Below are positions 1 through 5,464 of a DNA stretch of 6,962 nucleotides, one piece after another. Location: NCBI GenBank assembly GCA_002352485.1, contig DEIM01000182.1, positions 1-6,962 on the forward strand. Reading direction: 5' to 3'. The notes beneath the pieces were generated by a model. The model searched no databases and was not told where the DNA came from. It was given only the letters and a program-made list of their open reading frames with translations. Position numbers and translations under genes: made by a program. The stretch is from Candidatus Dadabacteria bacterium UBA2774. GTDB taxonomy: Bacteria > Desulfobacterota_D > UBA1144 > Nemesobacterales > UBA2774. Each line of letters opens with the position of its first letter. Position 1 is the first letter of the stretch.

Positions 1-161
1 AAGGCGCAAAGTGCTCTGGCTGGGGGGACCACAGAATAGCTGTGGCGGTCGCCGTGGCGGCCGCTCGTGCCGAGGGCGAGACCGAAATAGAAGGATCTGA
101 ATGCGTATCGGTATCATATCCGGGCTTTTTTCATGATTTGAGGCATTTGAGAAAAAATTAA
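1..161 (+). CDS. aroA: 3-phosphoshikimate 1-carboxyvinyltransferase (EPSP synthase), C-terminal end only
   Basis: This is the last 52 codons of a gene that begins before the window, read in the frame starting at base 3 and ending at TAA 159–161. The visible protein has the GDHRIA motif (bases 24–41), followed by an alanine-rich helix, then EGETEIEG and the terminal SVSYPGFF block. That order is diagnostic of the C-terminus of EPSP synthase. The enzyme joins shikimate-3-phosphate and phosphoenolpyruvate in the cytosolic pathway to chorismate and aromatic amino acids. The SVSYP ending resembles the Bacillus-like forms more than the E. coli KTFPDYF form. The stop lies 29 bases before cmk, a neighbour pair common in bacteria. 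The active-site residues in the N-terminal part cannot be judged here. Confidence 0.92.
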   Translation, partial: GAKCSGWGDHRIAVAVAVAAARAEGETEIEGSECVSVSYPGFFHDLRHLRKN

Positions 162-190
162 TCCCCCAAACCCGACTATTAACGAAAACT

Positions 191-862
191 ATGTTTGAAA
201 AAGCCATAATCACAATCGACGGGCCTTCAGGAGTGGGAAAGAGCACGGCAGCGAAGTCAGTGGCTGAGAAATTGGGCCTGAGCTACCTTGATACCGGGGC
301 TATGTACAGGGCAATAGCGCTTCAGGCAAAGAGAGAGGGGGTCAATATCGACCTCGCAAATGAGCTTGAATCTTTGTTGGACCGCACTGAAATAACCTTT
401 AGAAGAGATCAGAACCACGTTCTCTTAGTTCTTGTAAATAATGAGGATATTACAGATAAAATAAGATCCCCTGAGATTTCACGCCTCTCCTCCGACATCG
501 CGACGAAAGGCATAGTTAGAACGAGGCTTATTGAGATACAGCGCAACATCGGACAACAAGGCGGTATTGTGGCAGAGGGAAGAGACATGGGGACATATGT
601 ATTCCCTGATGCTAAATATAAGTTTTATCTTGATGCGGATTTAGAGATGCGGGCACAGCGAAGGTGCAATCAATTACATGAATCCGGAAGCGATGCGAAC
701 ATGGATGACATAGGTAAGCAAATAGCCGCTAGAGATAAGCAGGACATGGAGCGCTCAGAATCTCCCTTGCATCCGGCCCGGAATGCGGTCATAATAAATA
801 CAACCCATCTTAACGCTGATGAAGTAGTATTAAAAATAATTAAGGAAGTCCAAGGCTTGTAA
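191..862 (+). CDS. cmk: cytidylate kinase
   Basis: The 223-residue protein matches the usual length of bacterial CMP kinase, which phosphorylates CMP and dCMP with ATP in the cytosol. The P-loop GPSGVGKST is at residues 11–19, and the nucleotide-fold motif LDTGAMYR is at 33–40. EGRDMGT at 129–135 gives R131 and D132, and the lid segment RDKQDMERSESPL (181–193) gives R181, D185 and R188. These positions coincide with the CMP- and sugar-contacting residues of the E. coli enzyme. S101 and R110 are also in place. The late motif usually read as DAxxIDT is NAVIINT here, with two Asp to Asn changes outside the residues above. No Shine-Dalgarno sequence is visible. A weak TATTAA (177–182) lies 8 bases before the ATG. 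The gene sits between aroA and rpsA, as in many Gram-negative genomes. Confidence 0.98.
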   Translation: MFEKAIITIDGPSGVGKSTAAKSVAEKLGLSYLDTGAMYRAIALQAKREGVNIDLANELESLLDRTEITFRRDQNHVLLVLVNNEDITDKIRSPEISRLSSDIATKGIVRTRLIEIQRNIGQQGGIVAEGRDMGTYVFPDAKYKFYLDADLEMRAQRRCNQLHESGSDANMDDIGKQIAARDKQDMERSESPLHPARNAVIINTTHLNADEVVLKIIKEVQGL

Positions 863-887
863 GAATCCTGCGCTACCTGATACTAAT

Positions 888-897
888 TCATTAATGA
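888..897. repeat. 10-bp perfect palindrome in the rpsA leader
   Basis: TCATTAATGA is a perfect palindrome in the 85-base gap between cmk and rpsA, about 50 bases before the rpsA start. It could be an operator half-site pair or simply AT-rich chance. The rest of the gap shows no convincing -35/-10 pair and no terminator. The in-frame ATG at 894 inside it is closed by TAA at 909–911 after five codons. Confidence 0.35.
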
Positions 898-936
898 CAA
901 CGGATGGTTAACTGACAAATACTATATCTTATGAAA

Positions 937-940
937 AAGG
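937..940 (+). promoter_or_regulatory. ribosome binding site of rpsA
   Basis: AAGG lies 7 bases before the ATG at 948, within an A-rich run. It is modest but correctly spaced, and it supports 948 as the start. The only upstream in-frame ATG (894) is followed by a stop. Confidence 0.6.
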
Positions 941-947
941 CGATATT

Positions 948-2636
948 ATGGTAGATGAGAAAAATTTTGCAGAACTTGTAGACGAAAGCATGAATGTTCC
1001 TGACCAAGGGAAGATATTCAAAGCGACTGTTGTTAGAGTCGATAAAGACGATGTGTTCCTGGATTTCGGATCGAAATCAGAAGGCGTGGCCGCCGTACAG
1101 GAATTTTACAACAAAGAGGGCGAGCTTGACGTAGAGATCGGCGAGGAAGTCGAAGTCGTCATAGAAAACTGGATAAATGAAGGTTTTCCAAGGCTTTCAA
1201 AATCCAAGGCCGGGTTTATTAAAGAGAACGAAGCGCTCAAAAACGCATACGAGAAGGGTGAGCTTGTAACCGCTATTGTACAACGAAAGGTAAAAGGTGG
1301 TTTGATCGCGGACGTTGGAAAAACTATAGAAATAAGAGCCTTTATTCCAGGCTCTCAAATAGATATTCGCCCCCAGGCAGATTTGGATAAATTCATCGGC
1401 CAGACTATTGAGGCGCGGATAATCAAACTCGCCGACAGAGATGTTGTGCTGTCCAGAAGGGCGATACTTGAAGAAGAACGGAAAGTACTAAGAAAGGAAA
1501 CCCTATCGAAGCTCAAAGAAGGAACTACGGTTTCCGGAAAGGTCGTGAACATAATCAACCAGGGTGTATTTGTCGATATAGGCGGCATAGAAGGCTTCAT
1601 ACCTATTAGCGAGCTCTCCTGGGGAAGAATCGCCCATCCGAGCAACGTGGTCTCGATTGACGACGATATTACAGTAGGAATCTTAAAAATTGAAGGCGAT
1701 GAAAAAATAACTCTCAGCTTAAAGGAAACCACTTCTGACCCCTGGGAAAATGTCCGTGATACTTATACACCGGGCACACAGATTACGGGTAAGGCCGTAT
1801 CGCTAACTGATTTCGGTGTTTTCGTAGAGCTTGAGCCGGGTGTTGAGGGGCTGGTGCATGTATCCGAAATTACCTGGACGAAACGTTTCAAACATCCAAA
1901 GGAAGTAGTTGATCAGGGGAGCATGCTTCAGACAGTTGTATTGGAAGTGAACTCAGAGAACAGGCGTATATCGCTAAGCTTAAAGCAGATAGAGCAGAGC
2001 CCATGGCAGCTCTTTAAAGAAGATAATCCTGAAGGTACAAAGATAAAAGGCACCATTCGCAACGTCACCGACAAGGGGATATTTGTTGAAGTAGAAGAGA
2101 ACATGGTAGGTCTTGTAAGACCGGACAGCATATCTTGGGAAGGTAGGGTGAATCCCGAAGAAGCCTATGAAAAAGGAAGCGAGATTGAGGTTGTCGTCCT
2201 AAATGTCGATGACAAAAATCAAAGGATAGGGCTTGGGGTAAAACAACTTTCATCAGACCCCTGGGAAGAAGCAATGAAGAAGTATAAACCGCGGCAGACT
2301 TCCGTTACAGGAAAAGTAAAGGACGTAAAGGAATGGGGTATTGTGCTCGAGCTCGAAGATAAACTAGAAGGATACATTCGGGCAAATGAGTATAGCGACG
2401 ACAAAGGGCAAAGCGATTTAACTAAAAACGTCAAAGAAGGCGATGAAATCACCGCTCTTGTTACAGGACTTGATAAGAGAAAAAGACAGGTTAATTTGAG
2501 CAAGAAAAAGCTTGAAAGCTGGCTCGAAAAGCAAAGGGTGTCCGATTTTATGTCCTCTCAGGGCGAGGCTTCAGTTACACTCGGCGACGTGCTTGGCTCA
2601 AAGCTTAAATCTATATCAAATGACGAGGTAGGTTAA
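948..2636 (+). CDS. rpsA: 30S ribosomal protein S1, six S1 domains
   Basis: The 562-residue protein has six consecutive OB-fold S1 repeats at roughly residues 20–87, 104–171, 191–259, 276–346, 362–432 and 450–519. This is the long Gram-negative form. S1 binds mRNA on the 30S subunit and helps initiation on structured or weakly Shine-Dalgarno messages. Repeats 3–5 are the most canonical, with blocks such as GVFVDIGGIEGFIPISELSW (206–225) and GVFVEL plus GLVHVSEITW in repeat 4. They end in SLK or GVK followed by a DPWE or SPW linker. Repeats 1 and 2 are divergent, as usual for the ribosome-binding half. Repeat 6 is also drifted, with EWGIVLEL in place of the common FGxFVEL. The 85-base leader is a plausible site for the autogenous control known for rpsA in other bacteria, but I see no clear conserved leader fold. 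Confidence 0.98.
   Translation: MVDEKNFAELVDESMNVPDQGKIFKATVVRVDKDDVFLDFGSKSEGVAAVQEFYNKEGELDVEIGEEVEVVIENWINEGFPRLSKSKAGFIKENEALKNAYEKGELVTAIVQRKVKGGLIADVGKTIEIRAFIPGSQIDIRPQADLDKFIGQTIEARIIKLADRDVVLSRRAILEEERKVLRKETLSKLKEGTTVSGKVVNIINQGVFVDIGGIEGFIPISELSWGRIAHPSNVVSIDDDITVGILKIEGDEKITLSLKETTSDPWENVRDTYTPGTQITGKAVSLTDFGVFVELEPGVEGLVHVSEITWTKRFKHPKEVVDQGSMLQTVVLEVNSENRRISLSLKQIEQSPWQLFKEDNPEGTKIKGTIRNVTDKGIFVEVEENMVGLVRPDSISWEGRVNPEEAYEKGSEIEVVVLNVDDKNQRIGLGVKQLSSDPWEEAMKKYKPRQTSVTGKVKDVKEWGIVLELEDKLEGYIRANEYSDDKGQSDLTKNVKEGDEITALVTGLDKRKRQVNLSKKKLESWLEKQRVSDFMSSQGEASVTLGDVLGSKLKSISNDEVG
2625..2628 (+). promoter_or_regulatory. ribosome binding site for a CTG-started sppA
   Basis: GAGG inside the last codons of rpsA lies 9 bases before the CTG at 2638. 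There is no comparable sequence before the TTG at 2677, so this site favours the upstream start. Confidence 0.5.
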
Positions 2637-2637
2637 A

Positions 2638-3519
2638 CTGAGAAGCTTTTTACTGGCAATCTTAATACTCGTTTTCTTGTTTTTTACATTTCTAGCGGGC
2701 CTTGGATGCGGTCTCTTAATATCGGGAGAAGGCGGATTCACAGGCGGAGATAAAGTAGCCGTGCTGAGAGTAGAGAACGTTATACTCGACTCACAGATAT
2801 ATCTCGAAAGCCTTAAGAAAATCAAAAATGATGACGGTATCAAAGCGGTTGTAGTAAGAATCGACTCACCCGGTGGAGCTGTCGGGCCCTCACAGGAAAT
2901 ATACAGCGCGCTCCTTGAGCTAAGGGAGCACAAGCCCGTTATCGCCAGCATCGGCGGCGTAGGCGCTTCAGGCGGCTATTACATTGCATGCGCCGGAGAG
3001 AAAATATTCGCTAACCCAGGCACTATTACAGGCAGTATAGGAGTGATCGCCCAGTTCGCAAGCTACGAGAAGCTTCTTGCATGGGCGAAGGTGGATGTAG
3101 AAGTCATTACAAGCGGAAAATTCAAGGACGTCGGCTCCCCGTTCAGAGAAATGAACGAGGCCGACCGCGAATACATACAAGAGCTTATCGATAATGTCCA
3201 TGTTCAGTTTAAAACCGCCGTCTCAAAAGCAAGAGACCTCGATATGAATGAGGTCAATGTGATCGCAGACGGAAAAATATTTACCGGTGAGCAGGCAAAA
3301 GAGCTTAAGCTCATTGATGAGCTTGGGACTATAAACGATGCCGTAACCTTAGCCGGCAGCATGGGAGGGATAGAAGGCGAACCCTCGGTTGTGAGCTTTC
3401 CCAAGAAAAAGTCTGCACTCTTAGATATGATCCTTTCAAGAGCAAACATACATGGGCTGTCAGGGTTTCCCACAAAATCCAGTTTTGGACTTTTCTATCT
3501 TGTTGATATAATAAACTGA
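2638..3519 (+). CDS. sppA: signal peptide peptidase SppA, short form, probable CTG start
   Basis: This is a membrane-anchored serine protease of the S49 family, which degrades leftover signal peptides after secretion. Read from CTG 2638 the protein has 293 residues, the usual short single-domain form. It has a basic start (L-R-S), a hydrophobic anchor at about residues 4–27, a RIDSPGG block, GASGGYY with catalytic serine S111, and SGKFKD with the probable general base K163. The Ser–Lys distance of 52 residues equals that in Bacillus SppA. The conserved SPFREM and DELG segments follow. The next start codon, TTG at 2677, would remove the positive charges and half the anchor. The frame is open upstream to a TAG at 2629, and no ATG or GTG exists in that stretch. 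The start is one base after the rpsA stop, which suggests translational coupling. Family assignment is firm; the exact start is not. Confidence 0.92.
   Translation: MRSFLLAILILVFLFFTFLAGLGCGLLISGEGGFTGGDKVAVLRVENVILDSQIYLESLKKIKNDDGIKAVVVRIDSPGGAVGPSQEIYSALLELREHKPVIASIGGVGASGGYYIACAGEKIFANPGTITGSIGVIAQFASYEKLLAWAKVDVEVITSGKFKDVGSPFREMNEADREYIQELIDNVHVQFKTAVSKARDLDMNEVNVIADGKIFTGEQAKELKLIDELGTINDAVTLAGSMGGIEGEPSVVSFPKKKSALLDMILSRANIHGLSGFPTKSSFGLFYLVDIIN
3485..3512 (+). promoter_or_regulatory. candidate promoter for the HIT gene, inside the sppA 3' end
   Basis: A perfect TATAAT (3507–3512) is preceded by TGA (3504–3506), giving an extended -10 element. A TTGGAC at 3485–3490, with only the TTG matching, lies 16 bases upstream. 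The -10 ends 9 bases before the HIT ATG, so transcription would start about 2–3 bases before the codon. The motif overlaps the final sppA codons, so it could be chance in AT-rich codons. The HIT gene lacks a Shine-Dalgarno sequence. Confidence 0.55.
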
Positions 3520-3521
3520 AT

Positions 3522-4007
3522 ATGAAATCGCTTTGGGCCCCATGGAGAATAGAGTATATTAAAGGGGAAAAAGAAGACGGATGTATCTTTTGTGAGAAAC
3601 CCAAACAAGAGGCTGATAAAAGTAATCTTATTCTCTACAAAGGTGAAACAGGTTTTATAATCATGAATCGCTATCCATACTCAAACGGGCACCTTATGGC
3701 AGTACCGTACAAACATACGAGTAAGATTTCGGATCTTAACTCTGCCGAGAGGCTGGAGCTTATGGACCTCACATCCAAGTGTATAGATATCCTGGGAGCG
3801 TTTAATGCCGAGGGGTTCAACGTTGGGATGAACATGGGTATAGCAGGGGGAGCGGGGATCGAAGACCATCTTCACTATCACATAGTCCCCAGATGGAGCG
3901 GAGATACCAATTTTATGCCTGTAATTGCAGATGTAAAAATTATGCCCGAATTCCTGGAAGATACTTACGAGGCACTAAGTAAAGAAATTAAAACTTTGGA
4001 GGAATGA
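3522..4007 (+). CDS. HIT-family dinucleoside polyphosphate hydrolase/phosphorylase
   Basis: The 161-residue cytosolic protein belongs to the histidine triad superfamily. The triad is HLHYH at residues 116–120, with H118 the expected nucleophile-type position. CIFC (21–24) and H65 look like the zinc-binding residues seen in many HIT proteins. The opening LWAPWR, the segment NRYPYSNGHLMAVPYKH (49–65) and RWSGDTNFMPV (124–134) match the subgroup that includes the mycobacterial Ap4A phosphorylase Rv2613c. Cleavage of Ap4A or related nucleotides is therefore the likely activity, though adenylyl-amide hydrolysis is possible. The ATG is two bases after the sppA stop, with no Shine-Dalgarno sequence. 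Expression could come from read-through or from its own near-leaderless promoter. Confidence 0.93.
   Translation: MKSLWAPWRIEYIKGEKEDGCIFCEKPKQEADKSNLILYKGETGFIIMNRYPYSNGHLMAVPYKHTSKISDLNSAERLELMDLTSKCIDILGAFNAEGFNVGMNMGIAGGAGIEDHLHYHIVPRWSGDTNFMPVIADVKIMPEFLEDTYEALSKEIKTLEE
3998..4002 (+). promoter_or_regulatory. strong ribosome binding site of the LapA-like gene
   Basis: GGAGG lies 8 bases before the ATG at 4011 and overlaps the last codons of the HIT gene. It is the best Shine-Dalgarno match in the window. It shows that the organism does use SD-led initiation, in contrast to the SD-less starts of hit, lipA and apgM. Confidence 0.85.
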
Positions 4008-4010
4008 CCC

Positions 4011-4379
4011 ATGCGTTATTTAAGAATAATATTCATCGTCATCATAATTATCTTTTTCGCAATTATTTATACCCAGAACTTGGACGTGTTTACACACACA
4101 TTTGAGCTCAAGATGGATCTTAACAAGTACTTTGTGGGACCATACATAACAAAGAATATTGTCCTAATACTGGGCGCATTTGTCGTGGGAGCTTTCGTTG
4201 CGCTTGTGTTCGGAGCTCTTGGGTCTATGAGCGCAAGCTCCGATGCAAAACGCAAGATAAGAGACCTGCAGGCGCAGGTAAAAGAGCTTCAGTCCCATAT
4301 AAAAGAGCTTACATCTGAAGACCCGGCTGTTGTCGAGGAAGAGCAGAAGAGCGACTCACCGTTTTCTTCGCCATCTTAA
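4011..4379 (+). CDS. small inner-membrane protein with a LapA-type (DUF1049) domain
   Basis: The 122-residue protein starts with a basic MRYLR, then a hydrophobic segment at residues 6–20. The loop contains TQN, the hallmark after the first helix of LapA/DUF1049 proteins. A second membrane helix spans about 49–71, and a charged coiled-coil stretch runs about 79–101 (heptad-like, rich in K, E, L and Q). The tail is acidic and serine-rich. In E. coli, LapA works with LapB in controlling LpxC and lipopolysaccharide assembly. Here no lapB is adjacent within the window, so the exact role is inferred only from the domain. Both ends probably face the cytoplasm. The gene is three bases after the HIT stop and is the last gene of the tightly packed block. 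Confidence 0.82.
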   Translation: MRYLRIIFIVIIIIFFAIIYTQNLDVFTHTFELKMDLNKYFVGPYITKNIVLILGAFVVGAFVALVFGALGSMSASSDAKRKIRDLQAQVKELQSHIKELTSEDPAVVEEEQKSDSPFSSPS

Positions 4380-4419
4380 GGCATACTGGAACATTTGGGA
4401 TTAATTGGTACTAAATAAA

Positions 4420-4448
4420 CTGTCCTTAAGAGCGATCTTGATTATACT
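4420..4448 (+). promoter_or_regulatory. candidate near-leaderless promoter of lipA
   Basis: TATACT (4443–4448) ends 6 bases before the lipA ATG. A weak CTGTCC (4420–4425) sits 17 bases upstream as a possible -35. The expected start of transcription, about 7 bases after the -10, is the A of the start codon. No Shine-Dalgarno sequence is present. The rest of the 75-base spacer from 4380 shows no hairpin or T-run. Confidence 0.5.
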
Positions 4449-4454
4449 ATCCGT

Positions 4455-5384
4455 ATGAGAAACCGGGCAAAACCGAGCTGGATAAAAGCTAAGCTTCCAG
4501 GCGGAAAAAACTACACCCACCTAAGGGGTCTTACGAAGTCCCTCCACTTAAACACTGTATGTGAAGAGGCCAGGTGTCCGAACATCGGGGAGTGCTGGGG
4601 TGCGGGCACGCTCACTTTTATGATTCTCGGAGACACGTGCACCCGAAGCTGCGGCTTCTGTCATGTAAAAACCGGAAGGGGTGGGGAAATAGATTGGGAA
4701 GAGCCCGACAGGGTCGCCGAGGCCGTAAATAAACTCACCGAAAATAACGCCCAGATAAAACACATCGTAATTACCTCAGTCAACCGAGACGATCAGAACT
4801 ACGAGAGCGCCTCTATATTCGGCGAGACTATTAGAAAAATCAGACAAGGCAATCCAGCTATTAAAATCGAAGTCCTGATACCGGACTTCAAGGGCGAGAC
4901 AGGCGCGCTTGAAGAAGTCCTAGATGCCGGTCCAGACGTACTGAATCACAACATAGAGACAGTTCCCAGACTGTACAGGCTTCAGCAGCTCACTCAGAGC
5001 GGTAAGAAGCGCTCCGTGCGACCTCAGGCAAACTACGATTGGTCGCTCAAGGTACTTTCAGAGAGTAAGCAGTACGGGAACTCCGACATGCTCACGAAGT
5101 CGGGCATCATGGTTGGTCTCGGTGAAGAGACTGACGAGGTACTGGAAACACTAAAGGATTTAAAGGATGTAGGGTGCGACATTGTAACTATCGGCCAGTA
5201 TCTTCAGCCTACAGTCGACCACCTGCCCGTTTCAAAGTTCTACCACCCACTTGAGTTCGAGTCGCTAAAGAGCTACGGCGAGAAGTTTATAGGCATACCT
5301 CACATAGAGGCCGGCCCGCTCGTCAGAAGTTCCTACAACGCTGAAAAACAGGTAATGAAGCTTGGGGAAAACTCCTTGACCTGA
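4455..5384 (+). CDS. lipA: lipoyl synthase
   Basis: This radical SAM enzyme inserts two sulfurs into octanoyl groups on carrier domains to form lipoate for 2-oxoacid dehydrogenases and glycine cleavage. The auxiliary 4Fe-4S cluster ligands are C36, C41 and C47 (CEEARCPNIGEC). The SAM cluster ligands are C62, C66 and C69 (CTRSCGFC). The RSSY motif at 291–294 supplies the serine ligand of the auxiliary cluster. TKSGIMVGLGE (214–224) and GQYLQP (247–252) are canonical, so the enzyme should be active. Two oddities stand out. About 11 extra residues lie within the usual YRxVRP motif (residues 176–187). A changed loop follows TSVNRDD (107–113), where DGGA-type residues are normal. The 309-residue length is close to the family's usual value. 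The ATG has no Shine-Dalgarno sequence but has a -10 element directly before it. No lipB or lipoate ligase gene is in the window. Confidence 0.98.
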   Translation: MRNRAKPSWIKAKLPGGKNYTHLRGLTKSLHLNTVCEEARCPNIGECWGAGTLTFMILGDTCTRSCGFCHVKTGRGGEIDWEEPDRVAEAVNKLTENNAQIKHIVITSVNRDDQNYESASIFGETIRKIRQGNPAIKIEVLIPDFKGETGALEEVLDAGPDVLNHNIETVPRLYRLQQLTQSGKKRSVRPQANYDWSLKVLSESKQYGNSDMLTKSGIMVGLGEETDEVLETLKDLKDVGCDIVTIGQYLQPTVDHLPVSKFYHPLEFESLKSYGEKFIGIPHIEAGPLVRSSYNAEKQVMKLGENSLT

Positions 5385-5427
5385 CTTTGTATAAACACAG
5401 AGTTTCTTCAAATTAGCTTTTAGTATA

Positions 5428-5455
5428 TTGATATATCCCTCAGAGCATTTATGAT
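5428..5455 (+). promoter_or_regulatory. sigma70-type promoter of the apgM-like gene
   Basis: TTGATA (5428–5433) and TATGAT (5450–5455) each match the consensus at five of six positions, with a 16-base spacer. Transcription would start near 5462, leaving only 2–3 bases before the ATG at 5465. No Shine-Dalgarno sequence is present. This is the best complete promoter in the window. Confidence 0.65.
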
Positions 5456-5463
5456 CTTATCAT
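5451..5463. repeat. short inverted repeat overlapping the -10 and the start of apgM
   Basis: ATGAT–CTT–ATCAT is a perfect 5-base inverted repeat with a three-base centre. It covers most of the -10 element and ends one base before the ATG. It could be an operator, but it is short and may be coincidental. Confidence 0.3.
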
Positions 5464-5464
5464 C

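Noticed and set aside
113..135. Possible terminator ending in a T-run near the aroA end
   Set aside because: The T-run encodes the conserved PGFF of aroA and no stable stem precedes it.
147..182. Promoter for cmk (TTGAGA with TATTAA)
   Set aside because: The spacer is 24 bases, too long for a sigma70 promoter, and the -10 matches poorly. The TATTAA 8 bases before the ATG is noted only as a weak leaderless hint.
894..925. Promoter for rpsA (ATGACA with TACTAT)
   Set aside because: The spacing of 20 bases is outside the normal range and the -10 matches only four of six positions.
1355..1732. Minus-strand open frame of 125 codons
   Set aside because: It lies wholly inside rpsA, has a low-complexity Ser/Ile/Thr composition typical of antisense reading of a real gene, and shows no recognisable motif.
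2677..2745. Lipoprotein signal peptide in SppA (cysteine in the AGLGC segment)
   Set aside because: Glycine at -3 does not fit a lipobox, and SppA proteins are normally held by an uncleaved membrane anchor.
2065..3604. Further minus-strand open frames across rpsA, sppA and the HIT gene
   Set aside because: All overlap well-supported plus-strand genes, overlap each other, and show no domain or ribosome binding site.
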